A DNA stretch of 64,000 nucleotides from Xenopus tropicalis (lineage: Eukaryota > Chordata > Amphibia > Anura > Pipidae), in contig NC_030677.2 of NCBI RefSeq assembly GCF_000004195.4, positions 177,680,019 to 177,744,018 of the forward strand. The letters are read 5' to 3'. The notes beneath the pieces are model-generated. The model did not search any database and had not been told where the DNA came from. It saw only the letters and a list, made by a program, of their open reading frames with translations. How positions within the stretch are numbered: position 1 is the stretch's first letter; every line of letters starts with the position of its first letter. Made by a program: the position numbers and the translations under genes. Positions 59,901-63,583 of the stretch are shown here, in pieces.

Positions 59901-62837
59901 ATTCTTAGTTTCCCAGGTGCCCTCAGCCATGTGACTTGTGCGCTGATAAACGTCAGTCACTCAACACTACTGCTGTGTTGCAAGTTGGAGTGATGTCAGC
60001 TCCCCCCTCCCCCAAACAGCCATAACAGCTCCCTGACACCTGTATTGCTATAAATGCTGCCCTTCCATGCCCCACCTAATGGTAGATTTGAGAGCATTTT
60101 TAAATGATAAAATGAATTATTTGCAATGTATAGCAATTTAGTAATAAAAACTACACCATAACAATAATTAAAGAATCCCTTTATTAAAAAAAAATTTGAA
60201 AAGTCTCAAGAAAATTAAAGCTGATGAGCTTCTATAAAAGACCACAAAATGTAGTAAATCGACCACTGTGTTGTTTTTTTTTAAATAAACTAGTGCTTGA
60301 AAACAAAACACAATTGTGTAAGAAAGTAACATATGTTTTTGTTGCTTTTATCAAGTTTAAAAATTGATAAATTGGCCTCTCCAAGGGGAATAGGAGGGGG
60401 CATGTTCAGTTCATTTTGTGAAAAATATTACTTTAAGAACTTTATAAAGCTATTTTTTTAATTCTGTTTTACAGTATATAATTTGGGCATCTAAATTAAC
60501 AGTTAATGTTATTTTGCATAATAATAAAAAAATAATAATAATTCTAAAGATTTTATAATTATTTGTAAATGTATTGCAACTTATGGGGTGGAGGGGTAAT
60601 TTCTCTTGAAGCATGCTTCATATCATAAAGCCATATTAATGTAAAAGGCTTCCACTATAAAATGATAGAAGTCACTGGGGCCAAGATGGTTCATAATCTT
60701 CAATCTGCAGGTGTCCCCACAACATCATGAGGATGGTTTAATAACATTGTGCAATTTATTTATGCAATTATGTGTAACTGTAAGACTTCAGACTGTCTGA
60801 CATTTGCAGCAGTTTCTGAAAACTAATTACATGTGTATGTGCAAAATATTCTGTTTCATATTAGTGAGTATCTTATTTGATCAAAATTGTGCTGTCTTCT
60901 GAGAGCATATTGACTCACGATAATTAGTTGTAGGTAATTAGTACTGTGTAAGCACAAATGAGAGGTAACTGTATTTGTTTAGTCATTTTTAAGTATGGAA
61001 ATATTCATAGCACTGCAGGGGCTAATGTAGAGACCTGTTATGAGTAATGATATGATGGAAAAGACTGACCGCTAAGCAGCCAAAGAAACTGGAAAACAGA
61101 TTTGCCTCGAGTTTGATGTCCCAATGTCAGAAATTAAGACACGGTACTTGAGTGTTAGGGAAATTAAGGGCTACACCATTTACTTAAAGCCAGTAAAACA
61201 ACCCGCAACACATCAGATGCCTACTGTAGTTTTGACACAGTAACTGTAATAGTAGTAATAATAGTAGCAGTAGAGAGGTCAGTATATAATACATAAGGGA
61301 TATAATAGAGAAATATGTTCAGAGACAAGGCAGCACTAAACAATGAAAGCATAAATTACTACTTGTAGATGGTGTAAAAAGAAATACACATCTTTAAAAT
61401 AATTGCAGTTAGGGTTCTTTTAATTGATTATTTCAGGGATCACAAGTAACGAGAACATAGTTTTATAAATACATTGATTTTTACTGTTCACATTTTTTTT
61501 CTGGTGTAAATAATTTTGTGCATCTCTGTAACTATGGACCCAGCAGACCTCTGTAAATGCCAAATGCCTCACTTCCTATCTGGCACCATGAGCAGGGAAT
61601 TATGTTAGAGAACAGGCCTGCTAGGTGCACAGTTCACTTCCTGTTGCTTCCTTGTCAACTATCTTACAGCTGCCATTGTCACACAATCTACAGAATATTT
61701 GCACCATATTGTATGAATCCTTAAATGCATTGTACAGGTACTGAAATTGAACAGGGGTTTTAAATTAAAAAAATAAAATTAAGGTGCAGAGTTACAAAAC
61801 TTCCCTGAATTCTCTGGAGTGTGAATTTTTTTCTAAAGTTAGAACTATTTAATTTATTGAAGTTTTAGAGCTCCGTTATTCACTATTCTTAAAAACTGTA
61901 CATAGCCCCAGCCAGTTTATTTAGTTCTTACAATATGAGTATTTTAATCCTTGGTTTATGCCACATACATTTATTGCCATTTTGTACTGGACTTCTAGTG
62001 GAACAAACAATTCTTTTCAAAGGAGTGTTAGAGTGTAGTTCTTATTCCCCAAACATTATGAGATATTGAATGAAATGCATTTAATTAATTCATTGATTAT
62101 ATATGAGAAAAAAGCAATTATTTCATTCTGAAACCTTTGGAAATCGTATAGGATCATCTTACAGTACCACTCTATAAAAAAAAATATATTTTTGCATGTT
62201 AGCCTTCATTTTATCTAATCATTACCAATGTATTTTCTCTATTATTCACACTCTTTTGTTGTTACTTTTTTCTACTGCATGTGATTACTTTTCTATGACT
62301 CAATATCTTAAAAAACTGAACACAGATCTGGGTGATTCATTTACATTGCTTTCTTAGTATTTTAATCTTGGGGAATGCCCAATACAATAAATTGTCATGT
62401 TGTCAATTTTTCCTTTAGAAGAGAACATGTATCTTTCCACATACTGGATAAGTGAAGTTACTTTGTGTCAGTAACATATCTGGCAGCCTACCAAATGTTA
62501 ATTTGCTTTCAGCTATTTGAGATTAAATGTAATTCCTTCCCTGAGCAGTTTTAAAGTAAGCAAGCATGAAAGCATTTTCTGGGTAATCTGGGAGGAATTG
62601 ACATTTAAATGAGTTAGCATTACATCTGCACTTTAAGGCTATTCATTTCATAGATAAATTAACGACATTATTCTGTCTTTATCTTGCATTTTGAAAGAAC
62701 TCCATCAGCAGTGGAAATGGCAGTGCAGGGTCAACTGAAACTGCTCTTATCCCAACCATGCTGTAATTGGAACTTGCTTTTGGAAACGCTGTTGCATTCT
62801 GATTGTCTGGTTGCAAAGACTTTATTTGCTTGTTCAA
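14826..62837 (+). CDS. kiaa0825: kiaa0825 orthologue (DUF4495 protein), 5' twelve coding exons; gene runs off the right edge
   Basis: Twelve exons (given separately) splice in one frame from ATG 14834 to 62837, about 824 codons. The translation follows human KIAA0825 (C5orf36, about 1275 residues) from its N-terminus: FPGDLE near residue 23, WDDxRLHLRR near 160, LPLALAC near 490, VQRYQEFIN near 570, MWHYFC near 625, ENMLWSVC near 690, QLKLLLSQP near 790. The family is DUF4495; no signal peptide or membrane segment is visible, so a soluble intracellular protein is inferred. Its molecular activity is not established. In people, biallelic variants are reported in postaxial polydactyly, pointing to limb development. 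The last third of the protein is beyond the window. Conservation is strong in exons 7-9 and 12 and weak in exons 4-6. Orthology is very likely; exact UTRs are unknown. Confidence 0.95.
14965..17782 (+). other. kiaa0825 intron 1
   Basis: GT-AG intron of 2.8 kb. It holds a (CCCCA)n run at 14986-15009, a TGGCTATACGTGG-type repeat at about 16157-16370, an inverted fragment of the GGTATGGGACCC MITE at about 17050-17235 and a possible LINE-tail piece near 16840. The rest is unassigned. Confidence 0.6.
17783..17951 (+). CDS. kiaa0825: kiaa0825 coding exon 2
   Basis: Preceded by a pyrimidine tract and TCCTAG; donor is TTG|GTAAGG. Read with TG from exon 1 it encodes [18 protein letters not shown] and continues to FLKTL, residues 44-100. 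The human counterpart has a similar IKEIQSEINKQC segment and ends in FFKTLQ, so length and spacing agree. The 169 bases bring the frame to phase 0. The continuing open frame past the donor reads into intron and is not coding. Confidence 0.93.
17952..18260 (+). other. kiaa0825 intron 2
   Basis: Short 309-base GT-AG intron with a strong pyrimidine tract before the acceptor. No repeat recognised. Confidence 0.7.
18261..18903 (+). CDS. kiaa0825: kiaa0825 coding exon 3 (largest in the window)
   Basis: Acceptor TTCTTTTTAG|CAA and donor GCTG|GTAAGT bound 643 bases covering residues 101-315. Conserved blocks are [42 protein letters not shown] and [16 protein letters not shown], each with a close human counterpart. 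The exon leaves one base (G), which fits exon 4. The segment between KYQNIQ and the IKFIKET block is shorter and more diverged than in human. An antisense open frame at 18668-18877 is a shadow. Confidence 0.96.
19023..19370. mobile_element. T2-like MITE
   Basis: TTAAAGGGGATGTTCACC at the left and GGTGAATACCCCTTTAA at the right, TTAA-bounded. The body AAGCTCTCCAGTTTGGAG and GGTTGCTAGGGTC is the same as at 440-1383. Confidence 0.85.
19558..20274. mobile_element. GGTATAGGACCC MITE interrupted by a palindrome
   Basis: The left end TACAGGTATAGGACCCATTA begins at 19558 and the right end GGGATCCTATACCTGTA ends at 20274. Its body is split at CCTTAA|GTCTAC by the element at 19648-20079. Confidence 0.88.
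19648..20079. mobile_element. near-perfect palindromic Harbinger-type MITE
   Basis: Starts GGGGCTGATTTAC, ends GTAAATCAGCCCC, flanked by TAA at 19645-19647 and 20080-20082. The two arms of about 180 bases (ACGCGAGTTTTTCGTATCCA against TGGATACGAAAAACTCGCGT) are nearly identical, with a centre near 19868. The 3-bp TAA duplication fits the PIF/Harbinger group. Intact CpGs suggest recent insertion. Confidence 0.85.
20865..21259. mobile_element. T2-like MITE (GGAGAAGGAAAG type)
   Basis: TTAAAGGTAAAGGAAAGCTA at the left and GCCTTTCCTTATCCTTTAA at the right, inverted and TTAA-bounded. The body contains CTGAGCAAAACCCTTCAGGG. Confidence 0.78.
21256..21620. mobile_element. second, truncated T2-like MITE sharing a TTAA
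   Basis: TTAAAGGAGAAGGAAAGCTA starts at the TTAA closing the previous copy, and the body follows in the opposite orientation. The right end is not found and fades near 21620. Confidence 0.65.
23292..23596. mobile_element. Harbinger-type palindromic MITE
   Basis: Left end GGGGGAGATTTATCAATCCA, right end GATAAATGTACCCC. The inner part holds GTAAAAAGTGGAGTGAAGCA and its inverse CTCCACTTTTTAC, with ATTACCGGTGATGTT inverted as AACATCACCGGTAAT. Confidence 0.7.
23731..24849. mobile_element. non-autonomous hAT element, copy 1, with internal minisatellite
   Basis: Terminal inverted repeats CAGTGCTGTCCAACTT and AGTTGGACAGCACTG are flanked by a perfect 8-bp duplication TTATAGAA (23723-23730 and 24850-24857), diagnostic of hAT. 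1119 bases with no transposase frame. The middle is a 34-bp tandem array. Confidence 0.93.
23893..24395. repeat. 34-bp minisatellite inside hAT copy 1
   Basis: About 14-15 copies of a unit containing TGCCATACTCTGCCTGCCCT and ACCCTGCCTGTATG. Because 34 is not a multiple of 3 and the unit lacks stops, all three forward frames stay open. This explains three overlapping long open frames that are not genes. Confidence 0.93.
25284..26477. mobile_element. non-autonomous hAT element, copy 2, with internal minisatellite
   Basis: Same terminal repeats as copy 1, with a different perfect 8-bp duplication AAATATGG (25276-25283 and 26478-26485), so it was inserted independently. 1194 bases. The flanks of the array (ACCTGAGGTGTGAAC-like, ACAGGGGATTACATTTTTAA) match copy 1. 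Confidence 0.93.
25682..26163. repeat. 34-bp minisatellite inside hAT copy 2, with a 170-bp higher-order duplication
   Basis: The same basic unit as copy 1, more diverged. A block of five units from about 25750 is repeated 170 bases further on (ACCCTGACTGTTTGTGCCAT at both places), so translated frames end in the same peptide twice. Confidence 0.88.
26971..27203 (+). CDS. orphan exon-like segment in intron 3 resembling a C-terminal exon of KIAA0825
   Basis: A strong acceptor (a long T tract, then CAG at 26968-26970) precedes an open frame of 233 bases, followed by a plausible donor CAAG|GTACTA. In frame it reads [20 protein letters not shown], then [19 protein letters not shown] and, further on, [19 protein letters not shown] see a match to human KIAA0825 well after the region of exon 12: VQQIVSVMSSRRN and DVPDSLLGSIPKEWNYTPK, with a FL..P block upstream. 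It needs phase 2 in and gives phase 1 out. Exon 3 leaves phase 1, so direct splicing from exon 3 hits an immediate stop (TGA). It therefore cannot be used between exons 3 and 4 without another exon. It may be a duplicated exon, a relic or a misplaced assembly piece. The match is from memory. Confidence 0.55.
27543..27770. repeat. MITE with TGGCCATACATGGGC ends
   Basis: AAGGTGGCCATACATGGGCA and its inverse CCCGTGTATGGCCACC lie about 80 bases apart, and a second block follows (GACCAAGTCGGCTAGTTGAT). Shared with 11085 and 16157. Confidence 0.6.
28612..28790 (-). repeat. LINE 3' end (CR1/L2-like)
   Basis: CCTTTATTTATATAGTGCTG, ACATATTCCTCAGTACTTTA, AGGAGCCAGTTAACCTTTCT and TTGCATGTGGGAGGAAA reproduce, reversed, the conserved 3' region of a CR1/L2-like LINE. 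Confidence 0.6.
29215..29720 (+). pseudogene. Tc1-like transposase relic
   Basis: Pieces read [28 protein letters not shown] and, after frameshifts, [20 protein letters not shown] with [17 protein letters not shown]. These match the DDE part of Tc1 transposases (catalytic D in WTD; HNDNDPKHT-like and EWPSQSPDLNPIEHLW-like motifs). No terminal repeats are found, and it is full of stops. Confidence 0.8.
29960..30115. repeat. hAT-like MITE fragment
   Basis: TTTTTTGGCCAAATCAGAAT on the left and GTTCAGTATTTGGCCAAATC on the right are inverted; the interior contains GATTTGGCCACTATGG. Confidence 0.5.
30749..31225. repeat. hAT-like MITE with GGTCCCCAACC ends
   Basis: AGGGGTCCCCAACCTTTTAC at the left and CCACTGGTTGGAGATCACTG at the right are inverted ends. 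A further partial right end (AGTGGTTGGGGATCACTGCC) lies at 31205-31230. Confidence 0.6.
31400..31730. repeat. degraded GGTATGGGACCC-type MITE
   Basis: GGATTCTCTTATCTGGAAAC at the left and ATAATGGATCCCATACCTAT at the right. The interior AGTTGGGATCAAGTACAAGG is intact. Confidence 0.7.
33729..34202. mobile_element. T2-like MITE (GGAGAAGGAAAG type)
   Basis: TTGAAGGAGAAGGAAAGGTA at the left and AGCTTTCCTTCTCCTTTAA at the right. Full-length body as at 4542. Confidence 0.82.
34199..34800. repeat. possible further TTAA-bounded repeat
   Basis: Begins TTAAAGGATATTTAATCCCC directly at the TTAA closing the previous element. The right end is not found. Confidence 0.35.
34845..35165. repeat. hAT-like MITE followed by a TG/TA microsatellite
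   Basis: CACTAGTGATGTGCGGGTCA opens the repeat, and runs of AACCCAACC/AACCCGAAC follow. At 35127-35165 lies a mixed (TA)n(TG)n microsatellite. Confidence 0.55.
35402..35587 (+). CDS. kiaa0825: kiaa0825 coding exon 4
   Basis: Acceptor TTCTATTACAG and donor GATG|GTAAGA. Joined to the G left by exon 3 it reads [20 protein letters not shown], then [20 protein letters not shown]. This aligns without gaps to the human stretch containing LPLDKVEFLSQLIKSFMKLE. The gap-free alignment is the main reason to join exon 3 directly to this exon and skip the exon-like segment at 26971. It has 186 bases and starts and ends in phase 1. Sequence is moderately diverged. Confidence 0.9.
36170..36400 (+). pseudogene. 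possible Penelope-like retroelement fragment
   Basis: One frame reads [17 protein letters not shown] (36275-36330), like the CG..RC.TCP pattern before the GIY-YIG domain of Penelope-like elements. Another frame just upstream reads [16 protein letters not shown], like the ..SFR..PNLRDLL block. The frames differ, so it is broken. Based on motif memory only. Confidence 0.4.
36917..37509. mobile_element. palindromic Harbinger-type MITE with a 52-bp internal duplication
   Basis: GGGGCACATTTACTAATCCA at the left and GGATTAGTAAATGTGCCCC at the right. The arms repeat ACTTTTTCGTAGCC-like motifs in inverted order. In the middle, GACTTTCCTTGGGCCAGGTT plus its 52-bp unit occurs twice in tandem (about 37132-37236). 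Confidence 0.85.
38817..38950. repeat. truncated TTAA MITE with AGTGAATG/CACCCCCAAGTG body
   Basis: TTAAAGGAGAAGGAAAGTGA followed by AATGTTAGGCACCCCCAAGT is the left end of the same element found at 63224. Confidence 0.65.
38951..39010. repeat. short hAT-like MITE fragment
   Basis: CACTAGTGATGTGCGGGTTG, as at 34845; only about 60 bases remain. Confidence 0.5.
39257..39339 (+). CDS. kiaa0825: kiaa0825 coding exon 5 (small, weakly conserved)
   Basis: Acceptor TTATTTTTAG and donor ATATG|GTGAGC bound 83 bases, too short to stand out as an open frame. With the G from exon 4 it encodes [20 protein letters not shown], then SLPQITDM. Human has a polar, poorly conserved linker at this place containing NIPSEQSLPG. 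Phase goes from 1 to 0, matching exon 6. The exon is supported mainly by splice signals and phase. Confidence 0.8.
39340..40750 (+). other. kiaa0825 intron 5
   Basis: 1.4-kb GT-AG intron in which I recognise no repeat or other feature. Confidence 0.6.
40751..40975 (+). CDS. kiaa0825: kiaa0825 coding exon 6
   Basis: Acceptor ACATTATAG and donor AAAG|GTGAGT bound 225 bases, exactly 75 codons in phase 0. It encodes [20 protein letters not shown] and ends with RQKPKKVAK. The human counterpart has DFGWRSAFKEVSLPMAHCV, KILQQEQNE and EEEQPKKIGK at matching positions. A Harbinger-type palindromic MITE begins 75 bases after the donor. Confidence 0.92.
41051..41284. mobile_element. palindromic Harbinger-type MITE in intron 6
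   Basis: GGGGCTGATTTTATAATG at the left and TTAGTAAATCAGCCCC at the right. The inner arms include GTGGTTTCTGCATCCG and its inverse CGGATGCAGAAACCAC. Confidence 0.78.
41285..42110 (+). other. remainder of kiaa0825 intron 6
   Basis: No repeat ends or exon recognised before the exon 7 acceptor. Confidence 0.5.
42111..42367 (+). CDS. kiaa0825: kiaa0825 coding exon 7
   Basis: Acceptor CTTCCACCAG and donor AAGAA|GTAAGT. It encodes [20 protein letters not shown], then [20 protein letters not shown] and [14 protein letters not shown]. Human has LDTMLPLALACRD, a similar helical stretch and YLSTAVYVFQHF. The sequence looks all-helical. 257 bases, phase 0 in and 2 out; the leftover AA is completed by exon 8 to lysine. 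An open frame upstream of 42111 is intron. Confidence 0.96.
42528..42678 (+). CDS. kiaa0825: kiaa0825 coding exon 8
   Basis: Acceptor TTCCTCACAG and donor TATGAG|GTAATT bound 151 bases. It reads [19 protein letters not shown], then [19 protein letters not shown]. These are among the most conserved blocks: human has [16 protein letters not shown] and SILQDAESHHWDDYKAFYE. Intron 7 is only 160 bases, the shortest in the window. Phase returns to 0. Confidence 0.97.
42741..43218. mobile_element. T2-like MITE of the TAAAGGAGACATAT type, copy 1
   Basis: TAAAGGAGACATATCC at the left and ATATGTCTCCTTTAA at the right. The body (TGTAGGATAGGAACCAATCA, GCAGCTAGG) is shared with 58034-58484. It starts 63 bases after the exon 8 donor. 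Confidence 0.82.
44220..44600. repeat. repeat with hammerhead-like relic and a hairpin
   Basis: On the - strand, 44351-44315 reads CCTGTGGAAAGCTCC, loop, GGAGCTGAAACGTCGG: a stem followed by GAAACGTC, as in the CTGANGA-stem-GAAAC core of minimal hammerhead ribozymes, with the first part mutated. At 44463-44574, ACCAGAGACGTC(T) and GCGTCTCTGGT form an inverted repeat with a related core in each arm. Confidence 0.5.
45483..46272. mobile_element. T2-like MITE (GGAACAGTTCAGTG type) holding another MITE
   Basis: TTAAAGGAACAGTTCAGTG at the left and CATTGAACTGTTGCTTTAA at the right, TTAA-bounded. It is interrupted at 45869-46198. Confidence 0.85.
45869..46198. mobile_element. abundant GGTATGGGACCC MITE nested in a T2-like MITE
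   Basis: TACAGGTATGGGACCCATTA at the left and GGGGTCCAATACCTGTA at the right. Full-length copy. Confidence 0.88.
46362..46820. repeat. DNA transposon relic, family uncertain
   Basis: Contains ATACAATCCCATTTCAAAAC and AAACATTGGGAAAGGGGCAA, later AGAGTGTCCCAACTTTTTCG, a pattern I associate with old DNA transposons of fish and frogs. No coding frame; boundaries approximate. Confidence 0.4.
47655..48222 (-). pseudogene. 3' end of a Rex/CR1-type LINE
   Basis: On the - strand, 48221-47961 reads into [20 protein letters not shown] and [11 protein letters not shown], the usual C-terminal end of non-LTR reverse transcriptase proteins. The 3' UTR follows (TTGTAAGCTCTACGGGGCAG) and ends in a tetranucleotide run (TATG on +, 47659-47678). 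Only the 3' end was copied or kept, as is usual for LINEs. Confidence 0.8.
48396..48470. repeat. inverted repeat with CTGAAGAAG...GATGAGTAGTGAAAC motif
   Basis: GGTTTCACTACTCATCCAAG on one side and CTTGGATGAGTAGTGAA on the other form a hairpin. Each arm carries CTGAAGAAG or AAGAAGAAG before a short stem and GAA(AC), resembling a hammerhead core; the + arm has lost its final AAC. Confidence 0.5.
48470..48700. repeat. two partial hAT-like MITE copies (TAGTGATGAG type)
   Basis: TAGTGATGAGTGAATTTTTT at 48470 and TAGTGATGAACATTTTTTTT at 48597 start successive pieces with TTCGCC and GATTTGCAGC motifs, as at 56184 and 59560. Confidence 0.6.
49010..49200 (+). CDS. kiaa0825: kiaa0825 coding exon 9
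   Basis: Acceptor TTTTTTATTAG and donor ATAAG|GTATCA bound 191 bases. It encodes [40 protein letters not shown] and [19 protein letters not shown]. Human has nearly the same [15 protein letters not shown] and [14 protein letters not shown]. Two bases (AG) remain for exon 10. It lies alone between introns of 6.3 and 7.8 kb filled with repeats. Confidence 0.97.
49526..49832. mobile_element. palindromic MITE, GCCATGGC-CACAG ends
   Basis: AAAGCCATGGCTCACAGTGA at the left and CTGTGGGCCATGGCCCT at the right. The arms include GAGATTAGTCGCC and CCACTGGCAATTCACTCTAT/TTTTCACTGGCAATAAAGTG. Related in plan to 2542-2879. Confidence 0.7.
50050..51620 (-). pseudogene. CR1/L2/Rex-type LINE reverse transcriptase relic
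   Basis: Read on the - strand, the segment at about 50945-50913 gives [11 protein letters not shown], the catalytic YADD box of reverse transcriptase. Downstream come [20 protein letters not shown] (near 50650-50580), the thumb-region block, and a 3' UTR with ATTATAACGTCTTGTGAGCA. Many stops; no 5' end recognised. Confidence 0.75.
51637..52280. mobile_element. T2-like MITE (GGAGAAGGAAAG type) interrupted by a hAT MITE
   Basis: TTAAAGGAGAAGGAAAGTCA opens at 51637 and the body continues after 51974 (TTTACCATACCTGAGTAAAC). The right end is decayed near 52280. Confidence 0.75.
51686..51973. mobile_element. hAT MITE with GGATGCACC ends
   Basis: ATGGATGCACCAAAG at the left and TTTGGTGCATCCCTAA at the right, flanked by a perfect 8-bp duplication TATTTATT (51678-51685 and 51974-51981). 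Interior palindromic around TAATTAGCATATGCTAATTA. Confidence 0.9.
52494..53194. mobile_element. palindromic MITE (GCAAATTTATCAA ends) holding another palindrome
   Basis: AGGAGCAAATTTATCAAC at the left and TTTGATAAATTGCCCC at the right. The AT-rich arms are separated by the insertion at 52796-53076. Confidence 0.65.
52796..53076. mobile_element. nested palindromic MITE (GTAAGAACCCA ends)
   Basis: GCGTAAGAACCCACAGAG at the left and CTGGGTTCTTACCCTTA at the right. Inner arms include TTTTCTGCCGGTGGAAAG and CCATTGGAAAACC-type inverse pieces. Confidence 0.7.
54645..55010. repeat. 35-bp tandem repeat array
   Basis: About ten copies of a unit with GGCTTATACCAAGCAACTGG and CAGTAATGATA. Copies differ by a few bases (CAAGTGG, GATTGG, GATAAG), with a variant shared by alternate units near 54840-54950. 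Confidence 0.95.
55231..55728 (-). mobile_element. solo LTR with 5-bp target duplication
   Basis: On + it starts TGTCGGAAGTGG and ends CCCCCCCCCTACA (TG...CA), flanked by ACTAT on both sides (55226-55230 and 55729-55733). On the - strand a TATAAAA box (near 55560) precedes an AATAAA signal (near 55368) by about 190 bases, as in a U3-R-U5 LTR, so the element reads leftwards. No internal retroviral sequence adjoins it. ERV versus Gypsy cannot be decided. Confidence 0.85.
56184..56580. mobile_element. hAT-like MITE with internal short tandem repeats
   Basis: TAGTGATGAGCGAATG at the left and TTTCGCCCATCACTG at the right, flanked by near-identical 8-mers ATAGTGAA and TTAGTGAA. The middle (56305-56455) repeats a ~21-base unit GGCTATTTTTTTGTCGC, leaving several frames open without meaning. 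Confidence 0.8.
57015..57197 (+). CDS. kiaa0825: kiaa0825 coding exon 10
   Basis: Acceptor TTTCTTCTTAG and donor CATAA|GTAAGT bound 183 bases. With AG from exon 9 it reads [20 protein letters not shown], then [20 protein letters not shown] and LETLHK. Human has [18 protein letters not shown] and KIHTHCNNLFTTLVILTSPL at the same places. Phase 2 in and 2 out, fitting exon 11. Confidence 0.96.
58034..58484. mobile_element. T2-like MITE of the AAAGGAGACATAT type, copy 2
   Basis: AAAAGGAGACATATTG at the left and TATATGTCTCCTTTAA at the right. The body TGTAGGATAGGAACCAATCA matches 42741-43218. Confidence 0.82.
58960..59140. repeat. right part of a T2-like MITE
   Basis: GTTTGCTAGGGTCCAAATTA and TAACTTAAGGTGAACCTAAA end in CCCCTTTAA at 59140. 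The left end is not recognisable. Confidence 0.65.
59368..59481 (+). CDS. kiaa0825: kiaa0825 coding exon 11
   Basis: Acceptor TACTTTAAG|AGCC and donor TCTAA|GTAAGT bound 114 bases. It encodes [20 protein letters not shown], then [18 protein letters not shown]. Human shows a KQPLYW segment followed by FYPSLL at this place, so identity is low but position, length and phase agree. An alternative acceptor AG two bases downstream would break the frame. Confidence 0.88.
59560..59762. repeat. hAT-like MITE fragment (TTCATCACTA end)
   Basis: GCGAATCCATTTGTTCATCACTA closes a piece with CAATTTGCCAATGGC-like and TTTTCGTGAAACGATTTGCC motifs, the reverse orientation of 48470 and 56184. Confidence 0.55.
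59763..62697 (+). other. rest of kiaa0825 intron 11
   Basis: AT-rich sequence. I recognise no repeat ends, RNA gene or exon in it. Confidence 0.5.
62698..62837 (+). CDS. kiaa0825: kiaa0825 coding exon 12 (last in the window)
   Basis: Acceptor TTTTGAAAG and donor TCAA|GTAAGT bound 140 bases. It encodes [20 protein letters not shown], then [20 protein letters not shown] and TLFACS. Human has [20 protein letters not shown] followed by [12 protein letters not shown], the best match in the window. One base (A) is left for an exon beyond 64000. The acceptor lacks a strong pyrimidine tract next to the AG, but the protein match leaves little doubt. Confidence 0.97.
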
Positions 62838-63223
62838 GTAAGTATTTGTTCTCCCTACTGTCTCTATTGATCTGTTAGATGAAAAATGGCTGCTGTTATC
62901 CCAGACACCAATATTATTTACGTATTTATGACTTTTTGTGTAATATTCTTATATTTCATGAACACATAGCAATAGATAATTCTATACAATAATTTCCATG
63001 CAGAATATGCTTTCATTGAGGTGATAATTGTCATTTAATGCTCTAATGCTTTAGCATAGATGTGCTGATTTGACATGCTACTAGTATGTTTTTGCTCACC
63101 TTCTCTGTACACTGTGGTACCTGACATGTTGCATATAAAAAAAAAAGGAAAAAGTCCCAGTTTAATACCATCACTGTATACTGTATATCCTATGTCAATA
63201 TGTATGACATTTGCAAAACGTTT
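62838..63223 (+). other. start of the intron after exon 12
   Basis: Nothing recognised apart from the donor GTAAGT at 62838. Confidence 0.5.
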
Positions 63224-63552
63224 TTAAAGGACAAGGAAAGGCTAAGTCACTTGGGGGTTCCAAAATGTTAGGCACCCCCAAGTGATTTAAATCGCTTACC
63301 TTGTACCCCGGGCTGGTGCCCCTGTTCGGAGAAAACAGCACCAGCCCGGGGTACCTGTTGCGCAGCTCTTCCTCCTTCCGCCTTCGCTTTTTTAGGACAG
63401 GCCGCGAAGACGGAAGCGCTGCAGCTACCCCGGGCTGGTGATGTTCTCTCCCAACAGGGGCTCCAGCCCGGGGTAGAAGGTAAGCGATTTAAGTCACTTG
63501 GGGGTGCCTAACATTTTGGCACCCCCAAGTGACTTAGCCTTTCCATGTTCTT
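63224..63552. mobile_element. TTAA MITE with nested GC-rich hairpins
   Basis: TTAAAGGACAAGGAAAGGCT at the left; CTTAGCCTTTCC near the right end. GTTAGGCACCCCCAAGTG occurs with inverse CACTTGGGGGTGCCTAAC, and TACCCCGGGCTGGTG with CACCAGCCCGGGGTA, giving hairpins within each arm and across the element. Confidence 0.75.
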
Positions 63553-63583
63553 TGTGCTCAAAGTGCTGAACTTACTTACACAA

